DNA of 64,000 bases from Geodermatophilus saharensis (GTDB taxonomy: Bacteria > Actinomycetota > Actinomycetes > Mycobacteriales > Geodermatophilaceae): positions 181,896 to 245,895 of the forward strand of contig NZ_FZOH01000005.1 in assembly GCF_900188205.1 (NCBI RefSeq). Direction: 5' to 3'. The notes beneath the pieces are model-generated. The model did no database searches. It was not told the origin of the DNA and saw nothing but the letters and a program-made list of their open reading frames with translations. Numbering within the stretch: position 1 is the stretch's first letter; the number at the start of each line of letters is the position of its first letter. The position numbers and the translations under genes are program-made. This document shows positions 34,608-42,231 of the stretch, piece by piece.

Positions 34608-35114
34608 CTAGCGGACCCAGCCGGTGTAGGACTGGCCCGACGACCACCGCGAGCGGCGGGCCTCGGGAGCCGGGGGACGGTCGGCGCGGGCGACGGCGTC
34701 GGCGACGACCCGGACCAGCCAGGTGTTGACCGAGGAGCCCAGGCGGGCGGCGGCCTCCTCGACCCGGACCTTGAGCGTCTCGGGCAGCCGCAGGGTGATG
34801 CGGATCGTGCTGCCGTCGTCGGCGTCGGGGACCGCCGTCTCGGGGGCCGGCGCGGGCGGGTGCTCCTCGGCCGGGGGAGGGGTGACGACGAAGCCGATGT
34901 CACTGCCGCGCAGCCGCACGTCGACGGAGCCGGGGGCGAGCTGGCCGGTGATCTCCTCGGCCGCGGCCGACAGTGCGCTGAGCAGGGCCAGCCGGACCGA
35001 GGACTCGAGCGGGGCGGTCAGCCGCTCGGCGAGGGCCTGGGCCTCCTCCCCGCCCGGGGCGGCGGCCAGCGCGAGCTCCCGGCGGAGCTGGTCGACGAAC
35101 GGCGTGAGGTCCAT
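34608..35114 (-). CDS. Ribbon-helix-helix (HicB/CopG-like) regulator
   Basis: 168 residues from ATG 35114. The C-terminal part is a ribbon-helix-helix unit: STIRITLRLPETLKVRVEEA AARLGSSVNTWLVRVVADAV. The N-terminal ~90 residues (LTPFVDQLRRELALAA..., SALSAAAEEITGQLAPGSVD) are helical then a strand segment. Proteins of this shape are often annotated as HicB-type antitoxins, but no toxin gene is nearby. Its place 80 bp before DUF4097-ABC suggests it regulates that operon and perhaps itself. Confidence 0.75.
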   Translation of the reverse strand: MDLTPFVDQLRRELALAAAPGGEEAQALAERLTAPLESSVRLALLSALSAAAEEITGQLAPGSVDVRLRGSDIGFVVTPPPAEEHPPAPAPETAVPDADDGSTIRITLRLPETLKVRVEEAAARLGSSVNTWLVRVVADAVARADRPPAPEARRSRWSSGQSYTGWVR

Positions 35115-35172
35115 GACGTCACCATGACACCACCATGACGTCATCTGCAAGACCCGTGACACCGCGGTGGTG

Positions 35173-36372
35173 TCACGGGGGCGGCGGCCCTCCGGCGGGG
35201 CGGTCCCGGGCGCGCAGACCGGTGAGCAGCAGCAGGATGCCGGCGCCGATGAGCACGGGCTCCAGCGTGAAGGCGACGGTCAGCCCGTGGGCGTCGGCCA
35301 GGCTGCCGAGGAGGAAGGGCGCCGCCGCGGTGACCAGGCCGCCGAGGAGCTGGGTGCGGGCGTTGGCCGGGTCCTCACGTCCGGGGGCGGCGCCGAGGGT
35401 CAGCGCCACCGAGAGCGGATAGAGGTTGGCGATGCCCGTTCCGCAGACGAACAGGCCCAGCACCGCGGGCGCCGGGTGGTCGCTCAGCCAGAACAGCAGG
35501 AACCCGGCGGCGGTGACCGCCATCGACACGTGCAGCAGCGGAACGGTCCGGCCGGGGCGACGGGTCAGGACCGCGCCGGCGAGGCGGCCGACCAGCAGGC
35601 CGAGGTAGTTGCTGCTGAGCGCGGTGGCGGCCGCGGCGGTGCTCAGGCCGGTGCCGACCAGCACCTCGGTGCCGAAGTAGACCAGGCAGAACTCCACGGC
35701 GATGCCGACCGCGGTCAGCGCGGCGAAGAGCCGGGCGGCCGGGGGCAGTCGTCCCGAGCGAGGTGGCGGGGGAGGCGTGCCCCGGTCGTCGCGAGGCCGA
35801 GGGGTCGCCGTCAGCGGGAGGCCGCGGTACCGCAGGTACAGGGCGACGAGGGCGAGCGCCGGCAGCGCGAAGGCGGCGCGCCAGCCGGCCGGGCTGCCCG
35901 CGAGTGCGCCCAGGGCCAGCGGCGCGGTCACCGCGCAGGCCGCCGCGCCGACGTTGGCCTCGCTCAGGGCCAGGTCCCGCCGGGCGCCGTGCCGGTCGGA
36001 CAGCACCGCCTGGACCACCGCGAGCAGGGTCGTCCCGGCCACTCCCAGCACCACGGCCCCGGCCAGGGTGGGGGTGATCCCGGAACCGAGGGTGAACAGC
36101 GCGGCGCCGGCGACGGTGGCCAGGGCGGAGCCCCACAGCAACGCGCGGCGCGGCAGGTGACGGGCGGCGACCGCGAACCCGGCGCCGGCGAGTGCGGCAC
36201 CACCCGACCACAGCACGGAGTACAGGCCCAGCACGGTGTAGGAGAAGTGCAGCTCGTCGCGCAGCAGGGTCAGCGCGGGCCCGAAGGCGTACAGCCAGAA
36301 CGTGAAGGCGGCCAACGTCGCGTACGCGACCACGGTCGGTGCGTCCCGCACGAAGGGGTCGGAGTCGACCAC
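35173..36372 (-). CDS. MFS transporter (CynX/NimT-like sugar or drug permease)
   Basis: About 399 residues from GTG 36372 (GTG 36441 lies inside the operator palindrome and is less likely). Twelve membrane helices are visible, split by a Pro-rich central loop (RPRDDRGTPPPPPRSGRLPP). The first helices (PTVVAYATLAAFTFWLYAFG PALTLLRDELHFSYTVLGLY) and the conserved loop motif R-x2-R-R after helix 2-3 (ARHLPRRALLWGS) fit the MFS. It is divergent from a LacI regulator, which presumably controls it. The substrate is unknown. Confidence 0.88.
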   Translation of the reverse strand: MVDSDPFVRDAPTVVAYATLAAFTFWLYAFGPALTLLRDELHFSYTVLGLYSVLWSGGAALAGAGFAVAARHLPRRALLWGSALATVAGAALFTLGSGITPTLAGAVVLGVAGTTLLAVVQAVLSDRHGARRDLALSEANVGAAACAVTAPLALGALAGSPAGWRAAFALPALALVALYLRYRGLPLTATPRPRDDRGTPPPPPRSGRLPPAARLFAALTAVGIAVEFCLVYFGTEVLVGTGLSTAAAATALSSNYLGLLVGRLAGAVLTRRPGRTVPLLHVSMAVTAAGFLLFWLSDHPAPAVLGLFVCGTGIANLYPLSVALTLGAAPGREDPANARTQLLGGLVTAAAPFLLGSLADAHGLTVAFTLEPVLIGAGILLLLTGLRARDRPAGGPPPP

Positions 36373-36426
36373 CGGGGCCGGCCCGGGTGCGGGGGAGACC
36401 TCGGACGACGGATCCGCAGCACGCCG

Positions 36427-36442
36427 TGTGTATCGATACACA
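36427..36442. promoter_or_regulatory. LacI-family operator palindrome
   Basis: TGTGTATCGATACACA is a perfect 16-bp palindrome with the central CG typical of LacI/GalR operators. It lies in the divergent MFS/lacI promoter region, immediately upstream of the lacI -10 box, so binding would block both promoters. Confidence 0.75.
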
Positions 36443-36444
36443 GC

Positions 36445-36450
36445 TAGAAT
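36445..36450 (+). promoter_or_regulatory. -10 box TAGAAT for lacI, leaderless
   Basis: TAGAAT ends 6 bp before the GTG at 36457, and the operator sits in the -35/-10 spacer. This predicts a leaderless, self-repressed lacI transcript. Confidence 0.6.
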
Positions 36451-36456
36451 CTACGG

Positions 36457-36462
36457 GTGGAC
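36457..36462 (+). promoter_or_regulatory. Start codon at predicted lacI transcription start
   Basis: The GTG coincides with the expected +1 for the TAGAAT box; no ribosome-binding site precedes it. Confidence 0.4.
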
Positions 36463-37512
36463 AGGACCGGCGGCGACCCGTCGCGGCGTCCGACGATGCG
36501 GGAGGTGGCCCGCGCCGCCGGCGTCTCGCCGATGACGGTGTCCTACGCCTACTCGCGGCCCGGGCGGGTCTCTGCCGAGGCCGCGGCCCGGGTGCGCGCG
36601 GCGGCGCAGGCGCTCGGCTACCCCGGTCCGCACCCGGCCGCCCGCTCCCTGCGGCGGGGACGCGTCGGCAGCCTCGGGGTGGTGCTCGGTGAGCGCCTGG
36701 GCTACGCCTTCGACGACCCCCAGGCCGCCCGGTTCCTGGCCGGGGTCGCCGACGTCTGTGCCGCCGAGGGCGTCGGGCTCACGCTGGTCCCGATCACCGG
36801 CGCGCCCAGCGATCCTGAGCGCGTCGCCCGGGCGGTGGTCGACGGCTTCGTCGTCTGGACCACCAGCGACGACGACCCGGTGCTCGACGCGGTGGCCGAC
36901 ACCGGGCTGCCCGCCGTCGTCCACGCCGGTCCCCACCGGCGGGGACTGCCGGTGGTCGGCATCGACGACCGTGCCGCCGCCACGGCGATCGGCCGGGTGG
37001 CCTTCGCCGGTGCGCGTCGGCCGGTGGTGCTCGGCTTCCCCCTCGACCGGGACCGGGCCCGCCGGCTGCTCACCGGCCCGGCCGTGGGGCCGGCGCGCTT
37101 CCCGGTCACCCGGCACCGGTGGGAGGGACTGCGCGACGCCTGGACCGGGGCCGGGCACGCTCCCGAGGAGCTGCGGTTCGCCGTCTGCCCGGTGAACGAC
37201 GCCGGGCACGGGGAGGCCTTCACCGCCGAGCTGCTCCGGAGCCCGCACCGCCCGGACGCCGTCGCCGCGATGAGCGACGAGCTCGCGCTCGGGGCCCTGC
37301 GGGCGGTGGCGGCCGCGGGACTCGACGTCCCCGACGACGTCGCGGTGACGGGCTGGGACGACAGTGACGCCGCCGGGCGCGCCGGGCTGACCACGCTCGC
37401 GCAGTCGCTGCGCCGGCAGGGGTCCCGCTGCGCCCTGGTCGCGCTGGGCCTCGAGCCCGGGGACCCGGCGCCGGACGAGTGGCGGGTGGTGGTGCGGGGC
37501 ACCACCCGCTGA
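36457..37512 (+). CDS. LacI-family transcriptional regulator
   Basis: 351 residues. The helix-turn-helix and hinge are TMREVARAAGVSPMTVSYAY (~13-33) and RVRAAAQALGYPGPHPAARS LRRG, then a periplasmic-binding-like ligand domain (LGVVLGERLGYAFDDPQAAR FLAG, VVDGFVVWTTSDDDPVLDAV, VVGIDDRAAATAIGRVAFAG, AVTGWDDSDAAGRAGLTTLA). It should bind the CG-centred palindrome upstream and repress the MFS gene and itself until a small ligand releases it. The ligand is not inferable. Confidence 0.94.
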   Translation: MDRTGGDPSRRPTMREVARAAGVSPMTVSYAYSRPGRVSAEAAARVRAAAQALGYPGPHPAARSLRRGRVGSLGVVLGERLGYAFDDPQAARFLAGVADVCAAEGVGLTLVPITGAPSDPERVARAVVDGFVVWTTSDDDPVLDAVADTGLPAVVHAGPHRRGLPVVGIDDRAAATAIGRVAFAGARRPVVLGFPLDRDRARRLLTGPAVGPARFPVTRHRWEGLRDAWTGAGHAPEELRFAVCPVNDAGHGEAFTAELLRSPHRPDAVAAMSDELALGALRAVAAAGLDVPDDVAVTGWDDSDAAGRAGLTTLAQSLRRQGSRCALVALGLEPGDPAPDEWRVVVRGTTR

Positions 37513-37513
37513 G

Positions 37514-37550
37514 CGCGCGAGGGCCCCGGGGGTCCCGGGGCCCTCGCGCG
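37514..37550. terminator. Bidirectional hairpin terminator, 17-bp stem
   Basis: CGCGCGAGGGCCCCGGG pairs perfectly with CCCGGGGCCCTCGCGCG around a GGT loop. It lies between the convergent lacI (stop 37512) and GT39 (stop 37554) genes, filling the whole space. Confidence 0.9.
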
Positions 37551-37553
37551 GGG

Positions 37554-39530
37554 TCAGCTCGCCGGCTGCGTCAGGTCGTAGACGGTGACGCCGTCGACGA
37601 TCTGCGCGGTGTGGTTCTCCGCCACCCAGGCGGCGATCTCGGCCGACGCCGAGCTGCCGCCGTCGGCGGCCATCCCCGTCCCGCCGCCGATGAACCAGCG
37701 GATCTCGCCGTCGGCGACGTACTGCTGGAACTGCTCGAGGGTCGGCGAGGGGTCGCTGCCGTTGAACCCGCCGACCGCCATGACCGGCAGCCCGGTGGCC
37801 AGCTGGTAGCCGGCCGCGGTGTTCGAGCCGACCGCGGCGGCGACCCAGGTGTACCCGTCGGCGTCGGCGGCCAGCGCGGCGGCCGTCTCCTCGCTGACGT
37901 CCGCGGCGCCCAGCAGGCTCCCTGCCCCGCCGCCGGGGCCGCGGGTGACGGTGCTCTGCGGCGCGGCGCCGGGGAGGGCGGCCGGTGGCTGCCCGCCGCG
38001 GAACGGGGCGCCACCGCCCGGGCCGCCGCCGAAGCCGGTCCCGGCGACGGCCGGCCCGGCGCTGGGGATGGAACCGGTCTGCGGCGTGGCGGCGGTCTGA
38101 AGCGCGTAGGCGGCCGGGCCGGTGACCCCGGCGAGCAGGCCGACGGCCAGCACCCCGGCGACGGCGGCGCGCCCCAGCCGGTCGACGGCGAGCAGCCCCA
38201 GCGCCGCCACGAGGCCCGCGGCGAGGACGGTCCAGCGCAGCCAGGGCAGGAAGTCCGCCGAGCGGCCCAGGAGCACCCAGGCCCACAGCGCGGTGCCGGC
38301 CATCGTCACCGCCAGGACCAGCCGGGCCTCCACCCGGTCCCGCCGCTGCCAGACCAGCGCACCGCCGACGGCGACCAGCGCGGCGATCGCGGGGGCCAGG
38401 GCGACGGTGTAGTAGGCGTGGAAGATGCCCGCCATCAGGCTGAAGGTCAGCCCGGTGACGCCCAGCCAGGTGCCCCAGGTGAGCAGCGCGGCCCGGCGGG
38501 GGTCGGTCCGCCGCGCCCGGCCGACGGCGACCAGCCCGGCCGCCAGCAGCACCAGCGCGGCCGGCAGCAGCCAGGCCACCTGGCCGCCCACCTCGGCGCC
38601 GAACGTGCGGCCCAGCCCGGTCTGACCCCACCCGCCGCCGCCGACACTGCCGGTCTCCTCGCCGGTCAGCCGGCCGAGGCCGTTGTAGCCCCAGATCAGC
38701 TCCCACACCGAGTTCGTCTGCGACCCGCCGACGTAGGGCCGCATCGACTCCGGCACCAGCTCGACGACGGCGACCCACCAGCCGCCGGCCACGACCATCG
38801 CGGCACCGGCACCGAGCAGCTGCAGCACGCGGCGGCGCAGCGTCGTCGGGGCGGCCACCAGCCACACCAGCGCGAAGCCCGGGACGACCAGCACCGCCTG
38901 CAGCGTCTTGGTGAGGAAGGCGAACCCGAGCAGCACGCCGACGCCGACCAGGCCGCGGGTGGAGGCCCGCTCCAGCGACCGGGTCAGGACGTACGCGGCG
39001 GCCGTCATCAGCAGCACCAGCAGCGCGTCGGGGTTGTCGAAGCGGAACATCAGCGCCGCCACCGGGGTCAGCGCCGTGGCCACCCCCGCGACCAGCCCGG
39101 CGCCCGGGCCCGCCACCCGGCGCACCGCCAGGTACAGCAGCCCGACGGTGGCCACGCCCATCAGCGCCTGCGGCACCAGCAGCGACCACGAGCTCAGCCC
39201 GAACAGGCGCACCGACAGCGCCATCACCCACAGCGAGGCGGGCGGCTTGTCCACGGTGATGGCGTTGGCCGCGTCGGAGGACCCGTAGAAGAACGCCTCC
39301 CAGCTCTGCGAGCCGGCCTGCGCGGCCGCGGCGTAGAAGGCGTTGGCCCAGCCCGAGGCCGACAGGTCCCACAGGTACAGGACGCCGGTGGCCCCCAGCA
39401 GGCCGAGCAGCGCCGGGCGGACCCAGCGCGGGTCGGCCGGCGAGCCGCGGAGCAACCGGGCGGCCCGCCCGGCGCGCGGACGCGCCGGCGCACCGGGGAC
39501 GGCGGGCGGGGCCGGCAGGGTGGCGGTCAT
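37554..39530 (-). CDS. GT39/PMT-family membrane glycosyltransferase
   Basis: 658 residues from ATG 39530. About ten to twelve membrane helices in the first 450 residues. The first loop carries the acidic motif TVDKPPASLWVMALSVRLFG typical of ArnT/PMT-like enzymes (catalytic D in the first extracytoplasmic loop), with FRFDNPDALLVLLMTAAAYV as the second conserved block. A Gly/Pro-rich linker (GTGFGGGPGGGAPFRGG) leads to a soluble C-terminal domain (WVAAAVGSNTAAGYQLATGL PVMAVGGFNGSDPSPTLEQF), as in Bacillus YkcB. It transfers a sugar from a polyprenyl phosphate outside the membrane. Coupled to the GT2-GtrA gene by an ATGA overlap. Confidence 0.9.
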   Translation of the reverse strand: MTATLPAPPAVPGAPARPRAGRAARLLRGSPADPRWVRPALLGLLGATGVLYLWDLSASGWANAFYAAAAQAGSQSWEAFFYGSSDAANAITVDKPPASLWVMALSVRLFGLSSWSLLVPQALMGVATVGLLYLAVRRVAGPGAGLVAGVATALTPVAALMFRFDNPDALLVLLMTAAAYVLTRSLERASTRGLVGVGVLLGFAFLTKTLQAVLVVPGFALVWLVAAPTTLRRRVLQLLGAGAAMVVAGGWWVAVVELVPESMRPYVGGSQTNSVWELIWGYNGLGRLTGEETGSVGGGGWGQTGLGRTFGAEVGGQVAWLLPAALVLLAAGLVAVGRARRTDPRRAALLTWGTWLGVTGLTFSLMAGIFHAYYTVALAPAIAALVAVGGALVWQRRDRVEARLVLAVTMAGTALWAWVLLGRSADFLPWLRWTVLAAGLVAALGLLAVDRLGRAAVAGVLAVGLLAGVTGPAAYALQTAATPQTGSIPSAGPAVAGTGFGGGPGGGAPFRGGQPPAALPGAAPQSTVTRGPGGGAGSLLGAADVSEETAAALAADADGYTWVAAAVGSNTAAGYQLATGLPVMAVGGFNGSDPSPTLEQFQQYVADGEIRWFIGGGTGMAADGGSSASAEIAAWVAENHTAQIVDGVTVYDLTQPAS

Positions 39531-40807
39531 CGGGCGGTCTCCATCTCGGGGGCGGCGACGGCACCGGCCGTGCCGCGGGTGCGGTCGGGGCGGAACACCC
39601 AGCCGCGCAGCAGCACGAAGCGCAGCAGCGTCGCGACGGCGTTGGCGCCGACGAGCACGGTCAGCTCCACGGCGCGGGCCGGGGTGGGGTCGGCCAGGTG
39701 CAGCAGGCCCAGCGACCCGCTGGTGAGGGCCAGGGCGAGGGCGAACACGGCCAGGCCCTGCAGTTGGTGCCGGGCGGCGCCGGGGCGGCCGCGGACGCCG
39801 AAGGTCACCCGCCGGTTGGCGGCGGTGTTGCCCACCGCGGTCACCAGCAGGGCGAGCAGGTTCGCCGGCTGGGCGGCGACGACCTCGCGCAGTGCGGCGA
39901 ACAGCACCAGGTAGGCCAGCGTCGAGAGCACCCCGACGACGGCGAAGCGCACCAGCTGGGCCGCCAGCGAGCCGGGGACCCCGGGCAGCGGGTCGGGCAG
40001 CGGCTGCCGGCCGATGGTGGCGCGCAGCCGCGCGAGCGGCAGCCGGCCGGTGGACAGGGCCCGCAGCACCCGGACGATGCCGGCCAGGTCGGCCCGCGCG
40101 GTCCGCACGAGGTCGACCCGGCTGTCGGGGTCGTCGACCCAGTCGACGGGCACCTCGTGGACGCGCAGCCCGGCCCGCTCGGCGAGCACCAGCAGCTCGG
40201 TGTCGAAGAACCAGCCGGTGTCCTCCACCAGCGGCAGCAGCTGCGCGGCGACGTCGGCCCGGATGGCCTTGAAGCCGCACTGGGCGTCGGACAGCGAGGT
40301 GGCGAGCGTGCGGCGCAGCAGCAGGTTGTAGCCGCGGGACACGACCTCGCGCTTGAGGCCGCGGACCACCCGCGAGGAGCGCGAGAGCCGGGTGCCGATC
40401 GCCAGGTCGGAGTGGCCGCTGATCAGCGGCGCGACCAGCGGGAGCAGGGCGTTGAGGTCGGTGGAGAGGTCGACGTCGGTGTAGACGAGCACCGGCGCGT
40501 CCGACCCCAGCCAGGCGGTGCGCAGCGCGCCGCCGCGACCGGGCTCGGGGAGCTGCAGGACCTCGATCCCCGGCAGCTCGGCGGCGACGCGCCGCGCCAC
40601 CTCCAGGGTGCGGTCGGTGCTGGCGTTCTCCGCGACCGTGATGCGGAACGGGTAGGGGAGGGACTCGGTCAGGTGGGCGTGCAGGCGGCGCAGGCACGGC
40701 TCGAGGTCGGTCTCCTCGTCGTGCACCGGGACGACGACGTCGAGGACGGGCCGCCCGCGGCCGCCGGCACCGGCGCGGTCGTGCGCGCCGTGCAGGAGCG
40801 GTGGCAT
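39527..40807 (-). CDS. GT2 polyprenyl-phosphate glycosyltransferase fused to GtrA
   Basis: 426 residues. Residues ~20-270 are a dolichol-phosphate-mannose-synthase-like GT2 domain: LDVVVPVHDEETDLEPCLRR, AENASTDRTLEVARRVAAEL, VYTDVDLSTDLNALLPLVAP (D-x-D), and DAQCGFKAIRADVAAQLLPL. The C-terminal ~130 residues are a four-helix GtrA domain (AQLVRFAVVGVLSTLAYLVL). It loads a sugar on undecaprenyl phosphate and flips it; the coupled GT39 enzyme would then use that donor. The same pair exists as YkcC-YkcB. Confidence 0.92.
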   Translation of the reverse strand: MPPLLHGAHDRAGAGGRGRPVLDVVVPVHDEETDLEPCLRRLHAHLTESLPYPFRITVAENASTDRTLEVARRVAAELPGIEVLQLPEPGRGGALRTAWLGSDAPVLVYTDVDLSTDLNALLPLVAPLISGHSDLAIGTRLSRSSRVVRGLKREVVSRGYNLLLRRTLATSLSDAQCGFKAIRADVAAQLLPLVEDTGWFFDTELLVLAERAGLRVHEVPVDWVDDPDSRVDLVRTARADLAGIVRVLRALSTGRLPLARLRATIGRQPLPDPLPGVPGSLAAQLVRFAVVGVLSTLAYLVLFAALREVVAAQPANLLALLVTAVGNTAANRRVTFGVRGRPGAARHQLQGLAVFALALALTSGSLGLLHLADPTPARAVELTVLVGANAVATLLRFVLLRGWVFRPDRTRGTAGAVAAPEMETAR

Positions 40808-40878
40808 GCCCAGAACCGTCCGGTCCGCGGCTGGACCGCCCCGGGACGGGCGCTGCCGGTCGGCTGTGAGCGCCGACC

Positions 40879-40884
40879 CCTAGT
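40879..40884 (+). promoter_or_regulatory. -10 box TAGTGT for the quinone-oxidoreductase-like gene
   Basis: TAGTGT ends 9 bp before the GTG at 40894 and no ribosome-binding site intervenes. Confidence 0.4.
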
Positions 40885-40893
40885 GTCGACGGC

Positions 40894-41829
40894 GTGCGCG
40901 CCGTGGGAGTGACCCGGTTCGGAGGGCCCGAGGTCCTCACCGTCCTCGACGTCCCCGACGAGCCCCTCGGGGCCGGTCAGGTGCGGGTCCGGGTGCGGGC
41001 CGCCGCCGTCAGCCCGACCGACACCCACCTGCGCGAGGGCGCCTATGCCGGCCGGGACCCGGTGACGACCCCGCCGTGGGTGCCCGGCATGGACGCCGCC
41101 GGGGAGGTCGTCGAGATCGGCCCGGACGTCGACCGGGTGGCGGTCGGCGACGCGGTGATGGGCATCGTCGTGCCCACCGGCGCGCACGGGGGCTACCGCG
41201 AGGACCTCGTGCTGCCGGCGGCCTCGGTGGCCCGGGTGCCGGCCGGTGCCGACGCCGTCGCCGCGTCCACCCTGCCGATGAACGGCCTCACCGCCCGGCT
41301 CTCCCTCGACCACCTCGACCTGGCGCCGGGCTCGGTGCTGGCGGTGACCGGCGCGGCCGGCGCCTACGGCGGCTACGTCGTCCAACTGGCGAAGGCCGAC
41401 GGGCTCACCGTGGTCGCCGACGCCGCCGAGGCCGACGAGCAGCTGGTGCGCGACCTGGGCGCCGACGTCGTCGTCCGGCGCGGTGACGACGTGGCCGCGC
41501 GGATCCGCGCGGAGTTCCCCGACGGCGTCGACGGGCTGGCCGACGGCTCGGTGCAGGACGCGCTGGTGCTGCCCGCGATCCGCGACGGCGGGCGGCTGGC
41601 CACCGTCCGCGGGTACCGCGGCGACGGCTCGGGCCGGGTCGAGGCCTTCCCGACGCGGGTGCGTCACTACGCGGAGAACGCCGGCGCCCTCGACCGGCTG
41701 CGCGAGCAGGCCGAGTCCGGCGCGGTGACGCTGCGGGTGGCCCGCACCTTCGCCCCGGAGGAGGCGCCCGAGGCCCACCGGGTGCTCGCCGCCGGCGGGG
41801 TGCGGGGACGGCTGGTGATCACCTTCTGA
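40894..41829 (+). CDS. Zinc-independent MDR/quinone-oxidoreductase-like NADP protein
   Basis: 311 residues. MDR N-terminal domain (MRAVGVTRFGGPEVLTVLDV, VSPTDTHLREGAYAG), then a nucleotide-binding half with the motif VLAVTGAAGAYGGYVVQLAK (A-x-x-G-x-x-G), as in QOR/zeta-crystallin proteins. No zinc-binding Cys cluster. RVARTFAPEEAPEAHRVLAA GGVRGRLV is the usual end. It reduces quinones or enones with NADPH; the natural substrate is unknown. Confidence 0.92.
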   Translation: MRAVGVTRFGGPEVLTVLDVPDEPLGAGQVRVRVRAAAVSPTDTHLREGAYAGRDPVTTPPWVPGMDAAGEVVEIGPDVDRVAVGDAVMGIVVPTGAHGGYREDLVLPAASVARVPAGADAVAASTLPMNGLTARLSLDHLDLAPGSVLAVTGAAGAYGGYVVQLAKADGLTVVADAAEADEQLVRDLGADVVVRRGDDVAARIRAEFPDGVDGLADGSVQDALVLPAIRDGGRLATVRGYRGDGSGRVEAFPTRVRHYAENAGALDRLREQAESGAVTLRVARTFAPEEAPEAHRVLAAGGVRGRLVITF

Positions 41830-41910
41830 GGTCGCGCCGACGGGGACCCGCCTGACAGGGTGGGGGCGGACCCGGGCGGCGGTGCCCGGCCGACCCCAGG
41901 AGTGGCGCAG

Positions 41911-42231
41911 ATGGTGCACAGGCTCGTCGTCAGCTATGGGCAGCCCGAGGACCCGGCGGCGTTCGACGCCCACTACCGGGACACCCACGTCCCGCTGACC
42001 GTGCAGCTGCCGGGCCTGGTGCGGTTCACCACCGGCCGGCCGCAGTCCCTGGACCCCTCGCACCCCGCGCCCCACCTCGTCGCGGAGCTCGACTTCGACT
42101 CCGAGGAGGCGATGGGCGCGGCGTTCGCCTCCGAGGCGGGGAAGGCCGGCGCCAAGGACATCGCCTCCTTCGCCACCGGCGGCGCCACGATGACCCACTA
42201 CGAGGTGACCGAGGTGCACGTCTCCCGGTGA
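41911..42231 (+). CDS. EthD-domain dimeric alpha/beta-barrel protein
   Basis: 106 residues from ATG 41911, with AGGAG 8 bp upstream. MVHRLVVSYGQPEDPAAFDA HYRDTHVPLT is the EthD/ferredoxin-like barrel signature (F-x-x-H-Y-x-x-x-H-x-P-L). These small proteins are accessory or catalytic partners in degradation pathways. The stop overlaps the ThDP-enzyme start by 4 nt, so the two act together. Confidence 0.9.
   Translation: MVHRLVVSYGQPEDPAAFDAHYRDTHVPLTVQLPGLVRFTTGRPQSLDPSHPAPHLVAELDFDSEEAMGAAFASEAGKAGAKDIASFATGGATMTHYEVTEVHVSR

Noticed and set aside
34608..35114. HicAB toxin-antitoxin system
   Set aside because: Only a ribbon-helix-helix protein is present; no HicA-like or other small toxin gene lies on either side.
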